Both the position numbers and the translations under genes were made by a program. Below are positions 54,550 through 63,630 of a stretch of DNA of 64,000 nt, one piece after another. The notes below the pieces were generated by a model, which saw only the letters and a list, made by a program, of their open reading frames with translations, made no database searches and was not told the origin of the DNA. The DNA is from Bacillus sp. AFS098217 (GTDB taxonomy: Bacteria > Bacillota > Bacilli > Bacillales > Bacillaceae_G): the NCBI RefSeq assembly GCF_002551815.1, contig NZ_NVPR01000016.1, positions 33,705-97,704 of the forward strand, written 5' to 3'. Each line of letters opens with the position of its first letter. Position 1 is the first letter of the stretch.

Positions 54550-55455
54550 ATGGAACAATTAGCAAATGAACTTATAGAAGCAAAAGTTGGGAAGGTATTC
54601 GTAAATGAATCATTAGCTCGTTATACAACTATGAAAATAGGGGGACCAGCTGATATTTTAATTATGCCAAGCAGTGCTGCCGGTGTTGAGAAAATTTTGG
54701 ATTTGGTAACAAAAAACAAAACAAAATGGACGGCAATTGGGCGTGGTTCGAATCTTCTTGTTTCTGATAAAGGTATCGAGGGTGTTGTAATTCGTTTAGG
54801 AGAAGGATTAGATCACTTAGAAGTAGAAGAAGCTATTGTAAGAGTTGGTGGAGGATATCCTCTTATTAAGTTGTCGACATTACTTAGTCGCCAAGGGCTA
54901 GCTGGATTAGAGTTTGCAAGTGGTATTCCAGGAAGTGTTGGCGGTGCAGTATATATGAATGCTGGTGCTCATAAATCTGATATCTCGAAAATTTTAATGA
55001 GAGCTTGCATTATGTTTGAAGATGGGACAGTTAAGTGGTTAACAAAAGAAGAGATGGAATTCTCTTATCGTACTTCTGTTTTACAAACAAAGCGCCCTGG
55101 TATTGTATTAGAAGCTGAATTTCAGCTGAAAACAGGAGAGCGTGAAGAAATTGTTCGTATCATGCAAAAAAATAAAGACTATCGCCGTGAAACACAGCCA
55201 TGGAATCACCCTTGTGCGGGTAGTATATTTAGAAATCCGCTACCGCATTTTGCTGGAGATTTAGTAGAAAAGGCTGGTCTTCGTGGGTATCAAATTGGCG
55301 GTGCGAAAATTTCTGAAATGCATGGGAATTTTATTGTCAATACAGGATCTGCATCAGCACAAGATGTTTTAGATTTAATCGCATTTGTCAAAAAAACAAT
55401 CAAAGAACAATTTGATATAGATATGCATACAGAAGTAGAAATCATTGGAAGATAA
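54550..55455 (+). CDS. murB: UDP-N-acetylenolpyruvoylglucosamine reductase
   Basis: The 301-residue FAD enzyme reduces UDP-GlcNAc-enolpyruvate to UDP-MurNAc. The FAD motif [11 protein letters not shown], the [17 protein letters not shown] stretch and the catalytic Ser in [11 protein letters not shown] are intact (type IIb MurB). I start at the ATG at 54550 because GGGGGAG lies six bases before it; the frame from 54496 overlaps murG and has no SD. Confidence 0.95.
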   Translation: MEQLANELIEAKVGKVFVNESLARYTTMKIGGPADILIMPSSAAGVEKILDLVTKNKTKWTAIGRGSNLLVSDKGIEGVVIRLGEGLDHLEVEEAIVRVGGGYPLIKLSTLLSRQGLAGLEFASGIPGSVGGAVYMNAGAHKSDISKILMRACIMFEDGTVKWLTKEEMEFSYRTSVLQTKRPGIVLEAEFQLKTGEREEIVRIMQKNKDYRRETQPWNHPCAGSIFRNPLPHFAGDLVEKAGLRGYQIGGAKISEMHGNFIVNTGSASAQDVLDLIAFVKKTIKEQFDIDMHTEVEIIGR

Positions 55456-55487
55456 TTGTTATATGTTCCGCTCATTATCATTTATGG

Positions 55488-55530
55488 TATAATAAGAAGA
55501 TAAGAACGGCATGAAGAACATGCCGTTCTT
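55488..55530 (+). promoter_or_regulatory. Extended -10 promoter and 5' hairpin before divIB
   Basis: TGGTATAAT (ending 55493) is an extended -10 element with no good -35. About ten bases later AAGAACGGCATG pairs perfectly with CATGCCGTTCTT. With only TTTATG after it, the hairpin could be a murB terminator or a 5' stabilising stem at the start of the divIB transcript. Confidence 0.5.
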
Positions 55531-55553
55531 TATGTTACATAGGGGGATCGTAC

Positions 55554-56321
55554 ATGAAAAATAGTAAAGTTATTAGACTACAAGATCGTGTACCTAAATT
55601 AAAAAATCAAAAGAAAAGGGATAAAAAAACTGTCAATCACCGATTAATTTTATACATATCGATTTTATTTTTATTAGTACTTTTTTTAATTTATTTTCGG
55701 TCTCCACTTAGTAATATAAAAAAGATAAGTGTTTTTGGAAATCATTACATGACAGATGAACAAGTCCTGAAAGAATCTGGAGTTACATATGAAACAAGTT
55801 ATTTTCGGGTAACAGCGCATAAGGCGGAAGAAAATTTAACGAAACAAAAAGAAATTAAAGCGGTAAATGTCAAGAAACGTTTTCCAAACAAAATCGATAT
55901 CCATATCGAAGAATATGTAACGATAGGGTATATAAATAAGGGTGGGAAATTACAACCACTTTTAGAAAACGGCAAAACACTTGATGTGCTTCCAAATGGA
56001 AAATTGCCTGTTGCAGCTCCGATTTTCGAACCATTTAAAGAAGAAAAAATGAAAGAGTTAATTGCAGAACTAAAAAAATTAACACCGACTATTCTAAGAT
56101 CTATTTCTGAAATTCGTTATACTCCAACGAATTCAAATGAAGACCATCTTACTTTATATATGAATGAAGGCTATGAAGTTAGTACAACTATTCAGGATTT
56201 CGCAAAGCGTATGGAAGCTTATCCATTAATTTTGAAACAAATAGAACCAGGTAAGAAAGTTCTAATTGATTTAGAAGTTGGGACATATGTCAAGTATTTA
56301 GATGGTGAAGAAAAGAAATAG
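55554..56321 (+). CDS. divIB: Cell division protein DivIB (FtsQ)
   Basis: The 255-residue bitopic protein has a basic cytoplasmic N-terminus, one membrane helix (about 29-50), a POTRA domain (starting ISVFGNHYMTDEQVL) and a beta domain. It holds the FtsL-DivIC complex at the septum. The SD GGGGGATCG lies ahead of the ATG. The ylxW-ylxX-sbp genes that follow it in B. subtilis are absent. Confidence 0.93.
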   Translation: MKNSKVIRLQDRVPKLKNQKKRDKKTVNHRLILYISILFLLVLFLIYFRSPLSNIKKISVFGNHYMTDEQVLKESGVTYETSYFRVTAHKAEENLTKQKEIKAVNVKKRFPNKIDIHIEEYVTIGYINKGGKLQPLLENGKTLDVLPNGKLPVAAPIFEPFKEEKMKELIAELKKLTPTILRSISEIRYTPTNSNEDHLTLYMNEGYEVSTTIQDFAKRMEAYPLILKQIEPGKKVLIDLEVGTYVKYLDGEEKK

Positions 56322-56707
56322 AAGAATAGTAGTTTTGTTTCTTTTTTCATATAAAAACAGTACGTACGTTCTCTTGAGTAGGGATTGATTTGATGAAAAA
56401 TATTTAGATTTTCTTCGATTCGTACTAGGATTGGTACAAGTTTCACTTTTCTATGAGTACATCTTAGTGTAGACTTATATTTGGCGGTAATCTTTGTATT
56501 TGAAGTAGATTTATTTCAAAATAAAGCAGGCGTTCACAGATTACTGTAATATTATTAAGTGAATGTTAAATAAAAATAAGAAAAATACAGGGTTAAAAAA
56601 GGGAAATGCATAAAGACGTTGAATATTTTTCTTATAAATAGTAAAGTTGCGATTGGTGTTCCATATATTGACTTGTATGGTATAAATAAAGAAGGAGGTG
56701 CCAAAGA
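56322..56707 (+). other. divIB-ftsA gap
   Basis: In this 386-base gap I see no convincing gene. In B. subtilis ylxW, ylxX and sbp lie here. A TGGTATAAAT extended -10 element near 56677-56686 lies close before the ftsA SD (GAAGGAGGTG) and may be its promoter. The rest is AT-rich and without clear repeats. Confidence 0.45.
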
Positions 56708-58009
56708 ATGAACAGCAATGAAATATATGTTAGTCTTGACATCGGTACATCCAATGTTAAAGTCATCATTGGTGAAATGGTTAATGACAGCTTAAACATT
56801 ATTGGTGTTGGAAACGTAAAATCAAATGGTTTGAAAAAGGGCTCTATAGTTGACATAGACGAGACTGTTCGATCAATTAAAAAAGCAATTGAACAAGCTG
56901 AACGCATGGTGGGAATTCACATTGAACAAGTTGTTGTTGGTGTCAATGCAAACCAAGTACAGTTGCTTCCTTGCCACGGAGTAGTCGCTGTTTCAAATGA
57001 AGATCGTGAAATCGGGAATGATGATGTTTTACGAGTTTTAGATGCAGCGCAAGTTGTATCAATTGCTCCTGAACGTGAATTTATTGATGTGGTGCCTCGA
57101 CAATTCATTGTAGACGGTCTTGACGAGATTAACGATCCGCGCGGGATGATCGGCGTAAGATTAGAAATGGAAGGTACATTAATTACAGGCTCAAGAACTT
57201 TACTACATAACTTACTTCGTTGTGTAGAAAAAGCTGGTCTTGAAATTGTTGATATTTGCCTGCAACCGTTAGCGGCTGCGACAGTTGCTTTATCTTCTGA
57301 TGAAAAAAACAGAGGAGTGGCCCTTGTTGATATTGGCGGGGGATCTACAACTTTATCCATTTTTAGAGATGGAGAGTTACAAGCGACGAGTGTATTGCCA
57401 TTAGGTGGAGATCATATAACAAAGGATATCGCTATAGGGCTAAAAACTTCAACAGAGAATGCAGATCAAATTAAGCTGAAATATGGACATGCTTTTTATG
57501 ATACGGCTTCTGAAGAAGAGGTGTTTACGGTTCCTATTATGGGAAGCGATCAAACAGAACAGTATTCTCAATTAGAGTTATCTGATATTATTGAGGCACG
57601 TGTAGAAGAAATTTTAATGTTCGTTCAAGACGAAGTGCGCAAATTGGGAGTGAAACAAGTAGCTTCTGGTTATGTGCTTACTGGTGGTATTGCTTCTATG
57701 CCAGGTATTCTAGATCTTGCATCTGATATTTTACATGAAAATGTTCGTATAGCAACTCCAGATTATATTGGTGTTCGTGAGCCTCAATATACAATTGGAG
57801 TTGGGTTAATTAAACACTCTTATCAAAAAGCTAAATTACGAGGGAAAAGCGTTCAAGAAACGCAAGAGCATTTTGACCCAGTACCAGCAACGATGCCGGT
57901 ACAACAGCAACCTGTGAAACAAAAAACTCGTAATCAAAACAATAATGATCAAAATGATGAACGTATGATGTCAAAAGTAAAACGTGTATTCCGTTACTTA
58001 TGGGATTAA
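56708..58009 (+). CDS. ftsA: Cell division protein FtsA
   Basis: The 433-residue actin-like ATPase anchors FtsZ to the membrane. Phosphate loop SLDIGTSNVKVIIGE is at the N-terminus, the second at ALVDIGGGSTTLSIF near residue 205, and a C-terminal amphipathic helix (KVKRVFRYLWD) binds the membrane. AAGGAGGTG lies eight bases before the ATG. ftsZ follows 39 bases later, co-transcribed. Confidence 0.96.
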   Translation: MNSNEIYVSLDIGTSNVKVIIGEMVNDSLNIIGVGNVKSNGLKKGSIVDIDETVRSIKKAIEQAERMVGIHIEQVVVGVNANQVQLLPCHGVVAVSNEDREIGNDDVLRVLDAAQVVSIAPEREFIDVVPRQFIVDGLDEINDPRGMIGVRLEMEGTLITGSRTLLHNLLRCVEKAGLEIVDICLQPLAAATVALSSDEKNRGVALVDIGGGSTTLSIFRDGELQATSVLPLGGDHITKDIAIGLKTSTENADQIKLKYGHAFYDTASEEEVFTVPIMGSDQTEQYSQLELSDIIEARVEEILMFVQDEVRKLGVKQVASGYVLTGGIASMPGILDLASDILHENVRIATPDYIGVREPQYTIGVGLIKHSYQKAKLRGKSVQETQEHFDPVPATMPVQQQPVKQKTRNQNNNDQNDERMMSKVKRVFRYLWD

Positions 58010-58048
58010 AATTGGACAAGAAAAATGAGGTTCTAGGGGGATTTCGAC

Positions 58049-59203
58049 ATGTTAGAGTTTGATACTACTCAAGATCAATTAGCGAATATAAAAGTTATCG
58101 GTGTCGGCGGCGGCGGAAATAATGCTGTAAATCGTATGATTGAGCATGGCGTACAAGGTGTAGACTTTATCGCTGTAAATACTGATGCACAAGCATTAAA
58201 TCTATCAAAAGCTGAAACGAAAATGCAAATTGGTGGAAAATTAACGCGTGGACTTGGTGCCGGCGCAAATCCTGAAGTAGGAAAAAAAGCTGCTGAAGAA
58301 AGTAAAGAGCAGATCCAAGAAGCACTTCGCGGTGCAGATATGGTCTTTGTAACAGCTGGTATGGGCGGTGGAACTGGAACTGGTGCAGCTCCAGTAGTCG
58401 CACAAGTTGCAAAGGAATTAGGCGCATTAACAGTTGGTGTTGTAACGCGTCCATTTACATTTGAAGGACGTAAACGTGCAACACAAGCTGCATCTGGTAT
58501 TGCAGCATTTAAAGAAAATGTAGATACATTGATTGTAATTCCAAATGATCGTTTACTAGAAATTGTAGATAAAAATACACCGATGTTAGAAGCGTTCCGT
58601 GAAGCGGATAACGTATTACGCCAAGGTGTTCAAGGTATTTCAGATTTAATTGCTACACCTGGTCTTATTAACTTAGACTTTGCAGATGTAAAAACTATTA
58701 TGTCTAATAGAGGTTCAGCATTAATGGGTATCGGTTCTGGTAATGGTGAAAATCGTGCTGCGGAAGCTGCAAAGAAAGCAATTTCTAGTCCGCTACTAGA
58801 AACATCTATCGATGGCGCACAAGGTGTTATTATGAACATTACAGGTGGCGCAAACTTAAGTTTATATGAAGTACAAGAAGCAGCAGATATTGTAGCTTCA
58901 GCTTCAGATCCAGAAGTGAATATGATTTTCGGTTCTGTTATTAATGAAGGATTAAAAGATGATATTGTTGTAACTGTTATTGCAACTGGTTTTGATGATA
59001 GTATTTCAGTTCAACCGCCAAAACCATTTGTACGTCCAGCAACGAATTCAAATTACGCACAACAACAACCAGTAGCTCAACCACAAAAACAACGTGAAGT
59101 AAAACGCGAAGTGAAACGTGAAGAGCCTGTTGTACATGATCGTAATACGGATTCAGATGATATCGATATCCCAGCATTTTTACGTAACCGTCGTAGACGA
59201 TAA
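58049..59203 (+). CDS. ftsZ: Cell division GTPase FtsZ
   Basis: The 384-residue tubulin homologue forms the Z ring. GTP motif [15 protein letters not shown] and the T7 loop [11 protein letters not shown] are intact. A Gln/Pro-rich linker ends in the conserved partner-binding tail [19 protein letters not shown] lies upstream of the ATG. The bpr protease gene that follows ftsZ in B. subtilis is absent; the terminator is at 59209-59233. Confidence 0.97.
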   Translation: MLEFDTTQDQLANIKVIGVGGGGNNAVNRMIEHGVQGVDFIAVNTDAQALNLSKAETKMQIGGKLTRGLGAGANPEVGKKAAEESKEQIQEALRGADMVFVTAGMGGGTGTGAAPVVAQVAKELGALTVGVVTRPFTFEGRKRATQAASGIAAFKENVDTLIVIPNDRLLEIVDKNTPMLEAFREADNVLRQGVQGISDLIATPGLINLDFADVKTIMSNRGSALMGIGSGNGENRAAEAAKKAISSPLLETSIDGAQGVIMNITGGANLSLYEVQEAADIVASASDPEVNMIFGSVINEGLKDDIVVTVIATGFDDSISVQPPKPFVRPATNSNYAQQQPVAQPQKQREVKREVKREEPVVHDRNTDSDDIDIPAFLRNRRRR

Positions 59204-59208
59204 AAGAA

Positions 59209-59233
59209 AAGGAGCTTTCATTTAGCTCCTTTT
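59209..59233 (+). terminator. ftsZ terminator
   Basis: AAGGAGCT pairs with AGCTCCTT around seven bases, followed by a T-run. Confidence 0.88.
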
Positions 59234-59536
59234 TTAGTTGTTTAAAAAATGTTAAAACTAGATTTGCCTGTCCAGCTATTGGCAGACTAATGATCATTGA
59301 GAGATGAAGAGAATCATTGGATGATTAACGGTTTATTGCAATACATATTCAGAAGAAACTCACTTCGGAAAATACGAGATGAATAAAGTTTACATGTTAG
59401 AAAGATCTGTTAAGCAGATCTTTTTTTTGAAATAGCAGCTAATAGTTATATATCTTTCTATAAAAAATCCACGTTTATTTCTTCACGACAGATTATGTCT
59501 AGAAACCACAAAATAACAAAAAAACCCCTCCGTAAA
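59234..59536 (+). other. ftsZ-spoIIGA gap with orphan terminator
   Basis: No gene is supported. A perfect terminator (AAAGATCTG / CAGATCTTT, eight T) lies at 59401-59428, though ftsZ already has its own. A 21-residue frame at 59320-59385 has no good SD. A short RNA ending at this terminator is possible. The right part holds sequence like Spo0A boxes (TGTCTAGAA near 59496, and on the minus strand TGTCGTGAA near 59485-59493). Confidence 0.45.
59401..59428 (+). terminator. Orphan terminator before spoIIGA
   Basis: A nine-base perfect stem with TTAA loop and eight T. It isolates the spoIIG promoter from upstream transcription. Confidence 0.85.
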
Positions 59537-59570
59537 TTGACACACTTTCTCATTGGATATGCATTATACT
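59537..59570 (+). promoter_or_regulatory. spoIIG promoter, Spo0A-type with 22-bp spacing
   Basis: TTGACA at 59537-59542 and TATACT at 59565-59570 are near consensus but 22 bases apart. The B. subtilis spoIIG promoter is known for exactly this wide spacing, needing Spo0A-P bound upstream to work with SigA. Two Spo0A-box-like sequences lie about 40 bases upstream. Confidence 0.85.
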
Positions 59571-59600
59571 AGTCTCAACTTAAAAAAAGAGGTGAATTGT

Positions 59601-60518
59601 TTGGTTGTTTACGCCGACGTTGTTTGGTTGTTAAACGCCTGCATTGATTTTCTTTTACTTTTATTAACAGCAACGGTGTTAAAAAAGAAGATCAAAAGAT
59701 GGAGGCTTGTCTTAGGGGCATTTATCGGTTCCACGATTGTTATTTTTGCCTTTACTCCTTTTGCTTCTATGATGACACATCCAATTATGAAACTCGTGTA
59801 TTCGTTATTTATTGTGTATGCGGCATTTGGATTTTCTACTTTTCGAGATTATACACAGACCGTTTTTACTTTTTATTTTGTAACATTCATGGTAGGAGGA
59901 GGATTAATTGGAACTCATTTTTTCCTACAAACAAATGAAATGGTAAATGGGTTAGTGCAGGTAAAATCAATTTCTTATGGTGATCCTGTAAGCTGGATGT
60001 TTGTTATTTTTGGATTTCCCATTATTTATTATTTCTCGAAAAAACGTATTGAAAATGTAGAAGTGACAAAGATTCATTATGATCAAATCGTAAAGGTGAA
60101 TATTAAACTAGCTGAAAATGAAATTGAATTAGATGGCTTAATTGATAGTGGAAACCAACTTCATGATCCTTTAACAAAAACACCGGTTATGGTTATGCAT
60201 ATTTCATCGTTAGAACATTGTTTACCGACATGGTTAACAGAACAAATTTATTCCAAAACAGAGATTCCACAAATACCAGAAAATGATTCTGGTTGGGCAA
60301 CGAGATTACGCTTAATTCCTTTTCGAGCGGTAGGAGTGGATCATCAATTTTTATGGGCCATTAAGCCAGATATTGTTCAAGTTCATCACGAAGGAAGCGA
60401 TATGGTTGTCAACAAGGTATTAATCGGATTAAATACACAGCAATTGTCTACCAATGGGGAGTATCAATGCATTATACATCCGAAGATGTTGATATCACAA
60501 AAAGTGACAATTGCTTAA
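59601..60518 (+). CDS. spoIIGA: Sigma-E processing peptidase SpoIIGA
   Basis: The 305-residue membrane protease cleaves pro-SigE in the mother cell. Five membrane helices fill the first half; the C-terminal half has the aspartic-protease-like motif LIDSGNQL. I start at TTG 59601 ([16 protein letters not shown]) after AAGAGGTGA, matching the B. subtilis N-terminus; the frame from 59553 begins upstream of the predicted transcript start. sigE follows 19 bases later in the same operon. Confidence 0.94.
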   Translation: MVVYADVVWLLNACIDFLLLLLTATVLKKKIKRWRLVLGAFIGSTIVIFAFTPFASMMTHPIMKLVYSLFIVYAAFGFSTFRDYTQTVFTFYFVTFMVGGGLIGTHFFLQTNEMVNGLVQVKSISYGDPVSWMFVIFGFPIIYYFSKKRIENVEVTKIHYDQIVKVNIKLAENEIELDGLIDSGNQLHDPLTKTPVMVMHISSLEHCLPTWLTEQIYSKTEIPQIPENDSGWATRLRLIPFRAVGVDHQFLWAIKPDIVQVHHEGSDMVVNKVLIGLNTQQLSTNGEYQCIIHPKMLISQKVTIA

Positions 60519-60537
60519 TGATGAGAGGCGGGAGAAC

Positions 60538-61257
60538 ATGGCGAAATTAAAATTTTACTTAGTATACCTTTGGTATAAAGTATTGCTGAAACTTGGAATT
60601 AAGACCGATGAAATTTATTATATTGGTGGAAGTGAGGCATTGCCACCCCCTTTGACAAAAGAGGAAGAAGAGGTTCTTTTGAATAAATTGCCAAAAGGGG
60701 ATCAAGCAGCAAGGTCATTGCTTATTGAGCGTAACTTGCGGCTCGTTGTATATATAGCTCGTAAGTTTGAAAATACAGGAATTAATATCGAGGATTTAAT
60801 TAGTATTGGAACAATTGGTCTTATTAAAGCCGTAAATACATTTAATCCTGAAAAGAAAATAAAATTAGCGACATATGCATCACGTTGTATTGAAAATGAA
60901 ATTTTAATGCATTTACGCAGAAATAATAAAAATCGTTCAGAGGTGTCATTTGATGAACCGTTAAATATTGATTGGGATGGGAATGAATTACTGCTATCGG
61001 ATGTGCTTGGTACAGATGATGATATTATTACAAAAGATTTAGAGGCTACTGTAGATCGTCATCTTCTTATGAAAGCACTGCATCAATTAAATGACCGTGA
61101 AAAGCAAATTATGGAGCTTCGTTTTGGTCTTGCAGGCGGAGAAGAAAAAACGCAAAAAGATGTAGCAGATATGTTAGGAATTTCACAGTCTTATATTTCC
61201 CGTTTGGAAAAGAGGATTATAAAAAGGTTGCGGAAAGAATTTAATAAAATGGTATAA
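60538..61257 (+). CDS. sigE: RNA polymerase sigma-E, pro-form
   Basis: The 239-residue early mother-cell sigma factor has the pro-sequence (first about 27 residues, ending near IKTDEIY) removed by SpoIIGA, then regions 2 ([31 protein letters not shown]), 3 and 4 ([15 protein letters not shown], helix-turn-helix [12 protein letters not shown]). I start at ATG 60538 after GGCGGGAG, giving the exact family length. A terminator separates it from sigG. Confidence 0.97.
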   Translation: MAKLKFYLVYLWYKVLLKLGIKTDEIYYIGGSEALPPPLTKEEEEVLLNKLPKGDQAARSLLIERNLRLVVYIARKFENTGINIEDLISIGTIGLIKAVNTFNPEKKIKLATYASRCIENEILMHLRRNNKNRSEVSFDEPLNIDWDGNELLLSDVLGTDDDIITKDLEATVDRHLLMKALHQLNDREKQIMELRFGLAGGEEKTQKDVADMLGISQSYISRLEKRIIKRLRKEFNKMV

Positions 61258-61298
61258 AGAAGTATGTAAAAAAGCTTATATGATCAAGGGAGATTAAT

Positions 61299-61329
61299 AA
61301 AACCAATTGGTATTCCGATTGGTTTTATT
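61299..61329 (+). terminator. sigE terminator
   Basis: AAAACCAATTGG pairs with CCGATTGGTTTT (one mismatch or G-U pair) around TATT, then T. It limits read-through into sigG. Confidence 0.82.
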
Positions 61330-61372
61330 GTATTTACAAATCACGCGTTAGTTAGTAAAGATGGAAAAACCG

Positions 61373-61401
61373 TATGCATAAAATTCCCTCCAAAGGAGAT
61401 A
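61373..61401 (+). promoter_or_regulatory. Putative forespore promoter of sigG
   Basis: GCATA, then 14 bases, then GGAGATACTT resembles the SigF pattern (GYWTA and GGNRANANTW as I recall), with a spacing slightly short of the usual value. Known biology: sigG is transcribed by SigF and then SigG in the forespore. Confidence 0.45.
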
Positions 61402-61440
61402 CTTTACACTGTACAGCAACTCCCGATAGGAGGGAACACT

Positions 61441-62220
61441 TTGACGAGAAACAAAGTAGAAATTTGCGGTGTTGATACAGCTAAACTTCCAGTACTAAAA
61501 AATGAAGAGATGCGTAAATTATTTCGAGAAATGCAAAGTGGAGAGATAAGCGCAAGAGAGAAATTAGTGAATGGAAACTTACGTCTTGTACTGAGCGTCA
61601 TCCAGCGATTTAACAATAGAGGAGAATTTGTTGATGATTTATTTCAAGTTGGCTGCATTGGACTTATGAAATCCATTGATAACTTTGATTTAAGCCAAAA
61701 TGTTAAATTTTCAACATATGCTGTGCCAATGATTATTGGGGAAATACGCAGATATTTGCGTGATAACAATCCGATTCGCGTATCTCGTTCATTACGAGAT
61801 ATTGCGTATAAGGCATTACAGGTAAGAGAAAAGTTAATTGCGGAAAATTCAAAAGAGCCAACGGCAATGGATATTGCAAAGGTTCTTGAAGTAACGCATG
61901 AGGAAGTTGTTTTTGCACTCGATGCCATTCAAGATCCAGTTTCGTTATTTGAGCCCATATATAATGATGGGGGAGATCCTATTTTTGTAATGGATCAGTT
62001 AAGTGATGAGAAACAAAAGGACGAGCAATGGGTGGAAGAATTGGCATTGAAAGAAGGAATGAAGCGATTGAATGATCGGGAGAAAATGATTATTCGAAAA
62101 CGTTTCTTTCAAGGGAAAACACAAATGGAAGTTGCAGAAGAAATTGGAATTTCCCAAGCACAAGTATCACGTTTGGAAAAATCAGCTATTAAACAAATGA
62201 ATAAAACGATTCAAGGATAA
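61441..62220 (+). CDS. sigG: RNA polymerase sigma-G
   Basis: The 259-residue late forespore sigma factor shows region 2 (NLRLVLSVIQRFNNRG, DLFQVGCIGLMKSIDNFDL), region 3, and region 4 with LNDREKMIIRKRFFQGKTQMEVAEEIG and SQAQVSRLEK. The TTG start has AGGAGGG eight bases upstream. It differs from sigE in lacking a pro-sequence. The terminator follows at 62218-62254. The ylmA ABC gene that follows in B. subtilis is absent. Confidence 0.96.
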   Translation: MTRNKVEICGVDTAKLPVLKNEEMRKLFREMQSGEISAREKLVNGNLRLVLSVIQRFNNRGEFVDDLFQVGCIGLMKSIDNFDLSQNVKFSTYAVPMIIGEIRRYLRDNNPIRVSRSLRDIAYKALQVREKLIAENSKEPTAMDIAKVLEVTHEEVVFALDAIQDPVSLFEPIYNDGGDPIFVMDQLSDEKQKDEQWVEELALKEGMKRLNDREKMIIRKRFFQGKTQMEVAEEIGISQAQVSRLEKSAIKQMNKTIQG

Positions 62221-62254
62221 GACCTCACCATTTATGGTGAGGTCTTTTTATTTT
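62218..62254 (+). terminator. sigG terminator
   Basis: AAGACCTCACCA pairs with TGGTGAGGTCTT around TTTA, then T-rich sequence. Confidence 0.9.
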
Positions 62255-62419
62255 GTAGTTGCTGTCTATAAAACACGATTGATTTACAGGTTCACTTTAT
62301 TATGTGTAGTTCAGATTCCGCTCATAGAGGAGATAGCGTATTCATATAATGATAATAAAATGGATTTTCTATTAGCGAGGGTTACTTCCTGTTAATGCGA
62401 GATAAAGGAGCGGATGACA

Positions 62420-62698
62420 ATGATACGAATTTCAGAGTTTCAGATGAAGGATGTTGTCAATGTCTCAGATGGAAAAAAACTTGGGAATATTGGAGATATT
62501 GATATTGATATGAACACAGGGAAAATTCAAGCAGTTATTATTTCAAAGCAGACACGTATGTTAGGTATATTTGGAAAGGAAGCAGAATTTGTAATCCCCT
62601 GGAAACAAATTGTGAAAATTGGAGAGGATGTCATACTAGTAAGAGGCGATCATGTCAATCCTGTAACAGAATCAATACAAACACCGACAATTTCTTAA
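62420..62698 (+). CDS. ylmC: PRC-barrel protein YlmC/YmxH family
   Basis: The 92-residue protein is a single PRC-barrel domain: ISEFQMKDVVNVSDGKKLG, then GDIDIDMNTGKIQAVII, then the FVIPWKQIVKIGEDVILVR end. Members occur near sporulation genes; function is not established. I take the second ATG (62420) because AAAGGAG lies nine bases before it and only three before the ATG at 62414. Confidence 0.9.
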   Translation: MIRISEFQMKDVVNVSDGKKLGNIGDIDIDMNTGKIQAVIISKQTRMLGIFGKEAEFVIPWKQIVKIGEDVILVRGDHVNPVTESIQTPTIS

Positions 62699-62815
62699 AG
62701 AATATTACAAATTCCTCTTTTTTTTCTGTTGTCATTATGGAAAAATAAAAGTATGGTAAAATAGACAGGAAGTACCATGCTTTTTTAAGCTATTTTAATT
62801 AGAAGGAGCCGCTTT

Positions 62816-63625
62816 ATGAGAGAACCATTTAAATATGTGGACGGTATATTGTATTTACAAGCGTGGAAAGATCTTGGAAACATTACTGCTGGATTTACGA
62901 CAAAAGATGGTGGGGTAAGTACAGGCTCCTTTCATGCGATGAATTTAGGATTACATGTGAATGATATCGTGGAGAATGTTCATGAAAATAGACGTATTTT
63001 AGCGAATAAGTTACAAAAACCACTAGAGAATTGGATTTGCTCAGAACAGGTTCATGATCATCATGTTGAAAAAGTAGGACAACGGGAAAGAGGGCGAGGA
63101 ATTTATTCGTATGAAGATGGTATTCCAAATACGGATGGTATTTACACGACTGATAAAGATGTGTGCTTAACATCTTGTTATGCAGATTGTGTTCCACTCT
63201 ATTTCTATGCACCATCACATGGTATGATAGGACTTGCACATGCTGGGTGGAAAGGAACTGTTAAAGAGATTGCAAAGGAAATGATTCAAAAGTGGAAAGC
63301 GGAAGGTGTCCCTGTTCACGGAATTCATGTCGCAATTGGACCTGCCATTGGATCGTGCTGTTATGTTGTTGATGATCGTGTATTAGCAGCAGCAAAACAA
63401 GTAGTAAACGGACGTGTTCCTTATAAATTGATTTCAGATGGACAATATGCGATTGATTTAAAAGAAATTAATCGTATATTATGCGTACAAGCTGGCATAA
63501 AAGAAGAGCATATTGTGATGTCGTCTCTTTGTACAAGCTGTGAAGAACAATTGTTTTTCTCACATCGCCGTGATCAAGGGAAAACGGGGAGAATGTTGAG
63601 TTTCATAGGTTTTAAGGAGGATTGA
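62816..63625 (+). CDS. ylmD: Laccase-domain purine nucleoside phosphorylase YlmD
   Basis: The 269-residue protein of the YfiH/PgeF fold has a zinc site formed by His in CSEQVHDHHV, Cys in TSCYADCVPLYF and His in GLAHAGWKGTVKEIA. Related enzymes act on purine nucleosides or, in E. coli, proofread cell-wall precursors. AAGGAGCCG precedes the ATG. Its end contains the SD of ylmE, so the two are coupled. Confidence 0.9.
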   Translation: MREPFKYVDGILYLQAWKDLGNITAGFTTKDGGVSTGSFHAMNLGLHVNDIVENVHENRRILANKLQKPLENWICSEQVHDHHVEKVGQRERGRGIYSYEDGIPNTDGIYTTDKDVCLTSCYADCVPLYFYAPSHGMIGLAHAGWKGTVKEIAKEMIQKWKAEGVPVHGIHVAIGPAIGSCCYVVDDRVLAAAKQVVNGRVPYKLISDGQYAIDLKEINRILCVQAGIKEEHIVMSSLCTSCEEQLFFSHRRDQGKTGRMLSFIGFKED

Positions 63626-63630
63626 AAACA

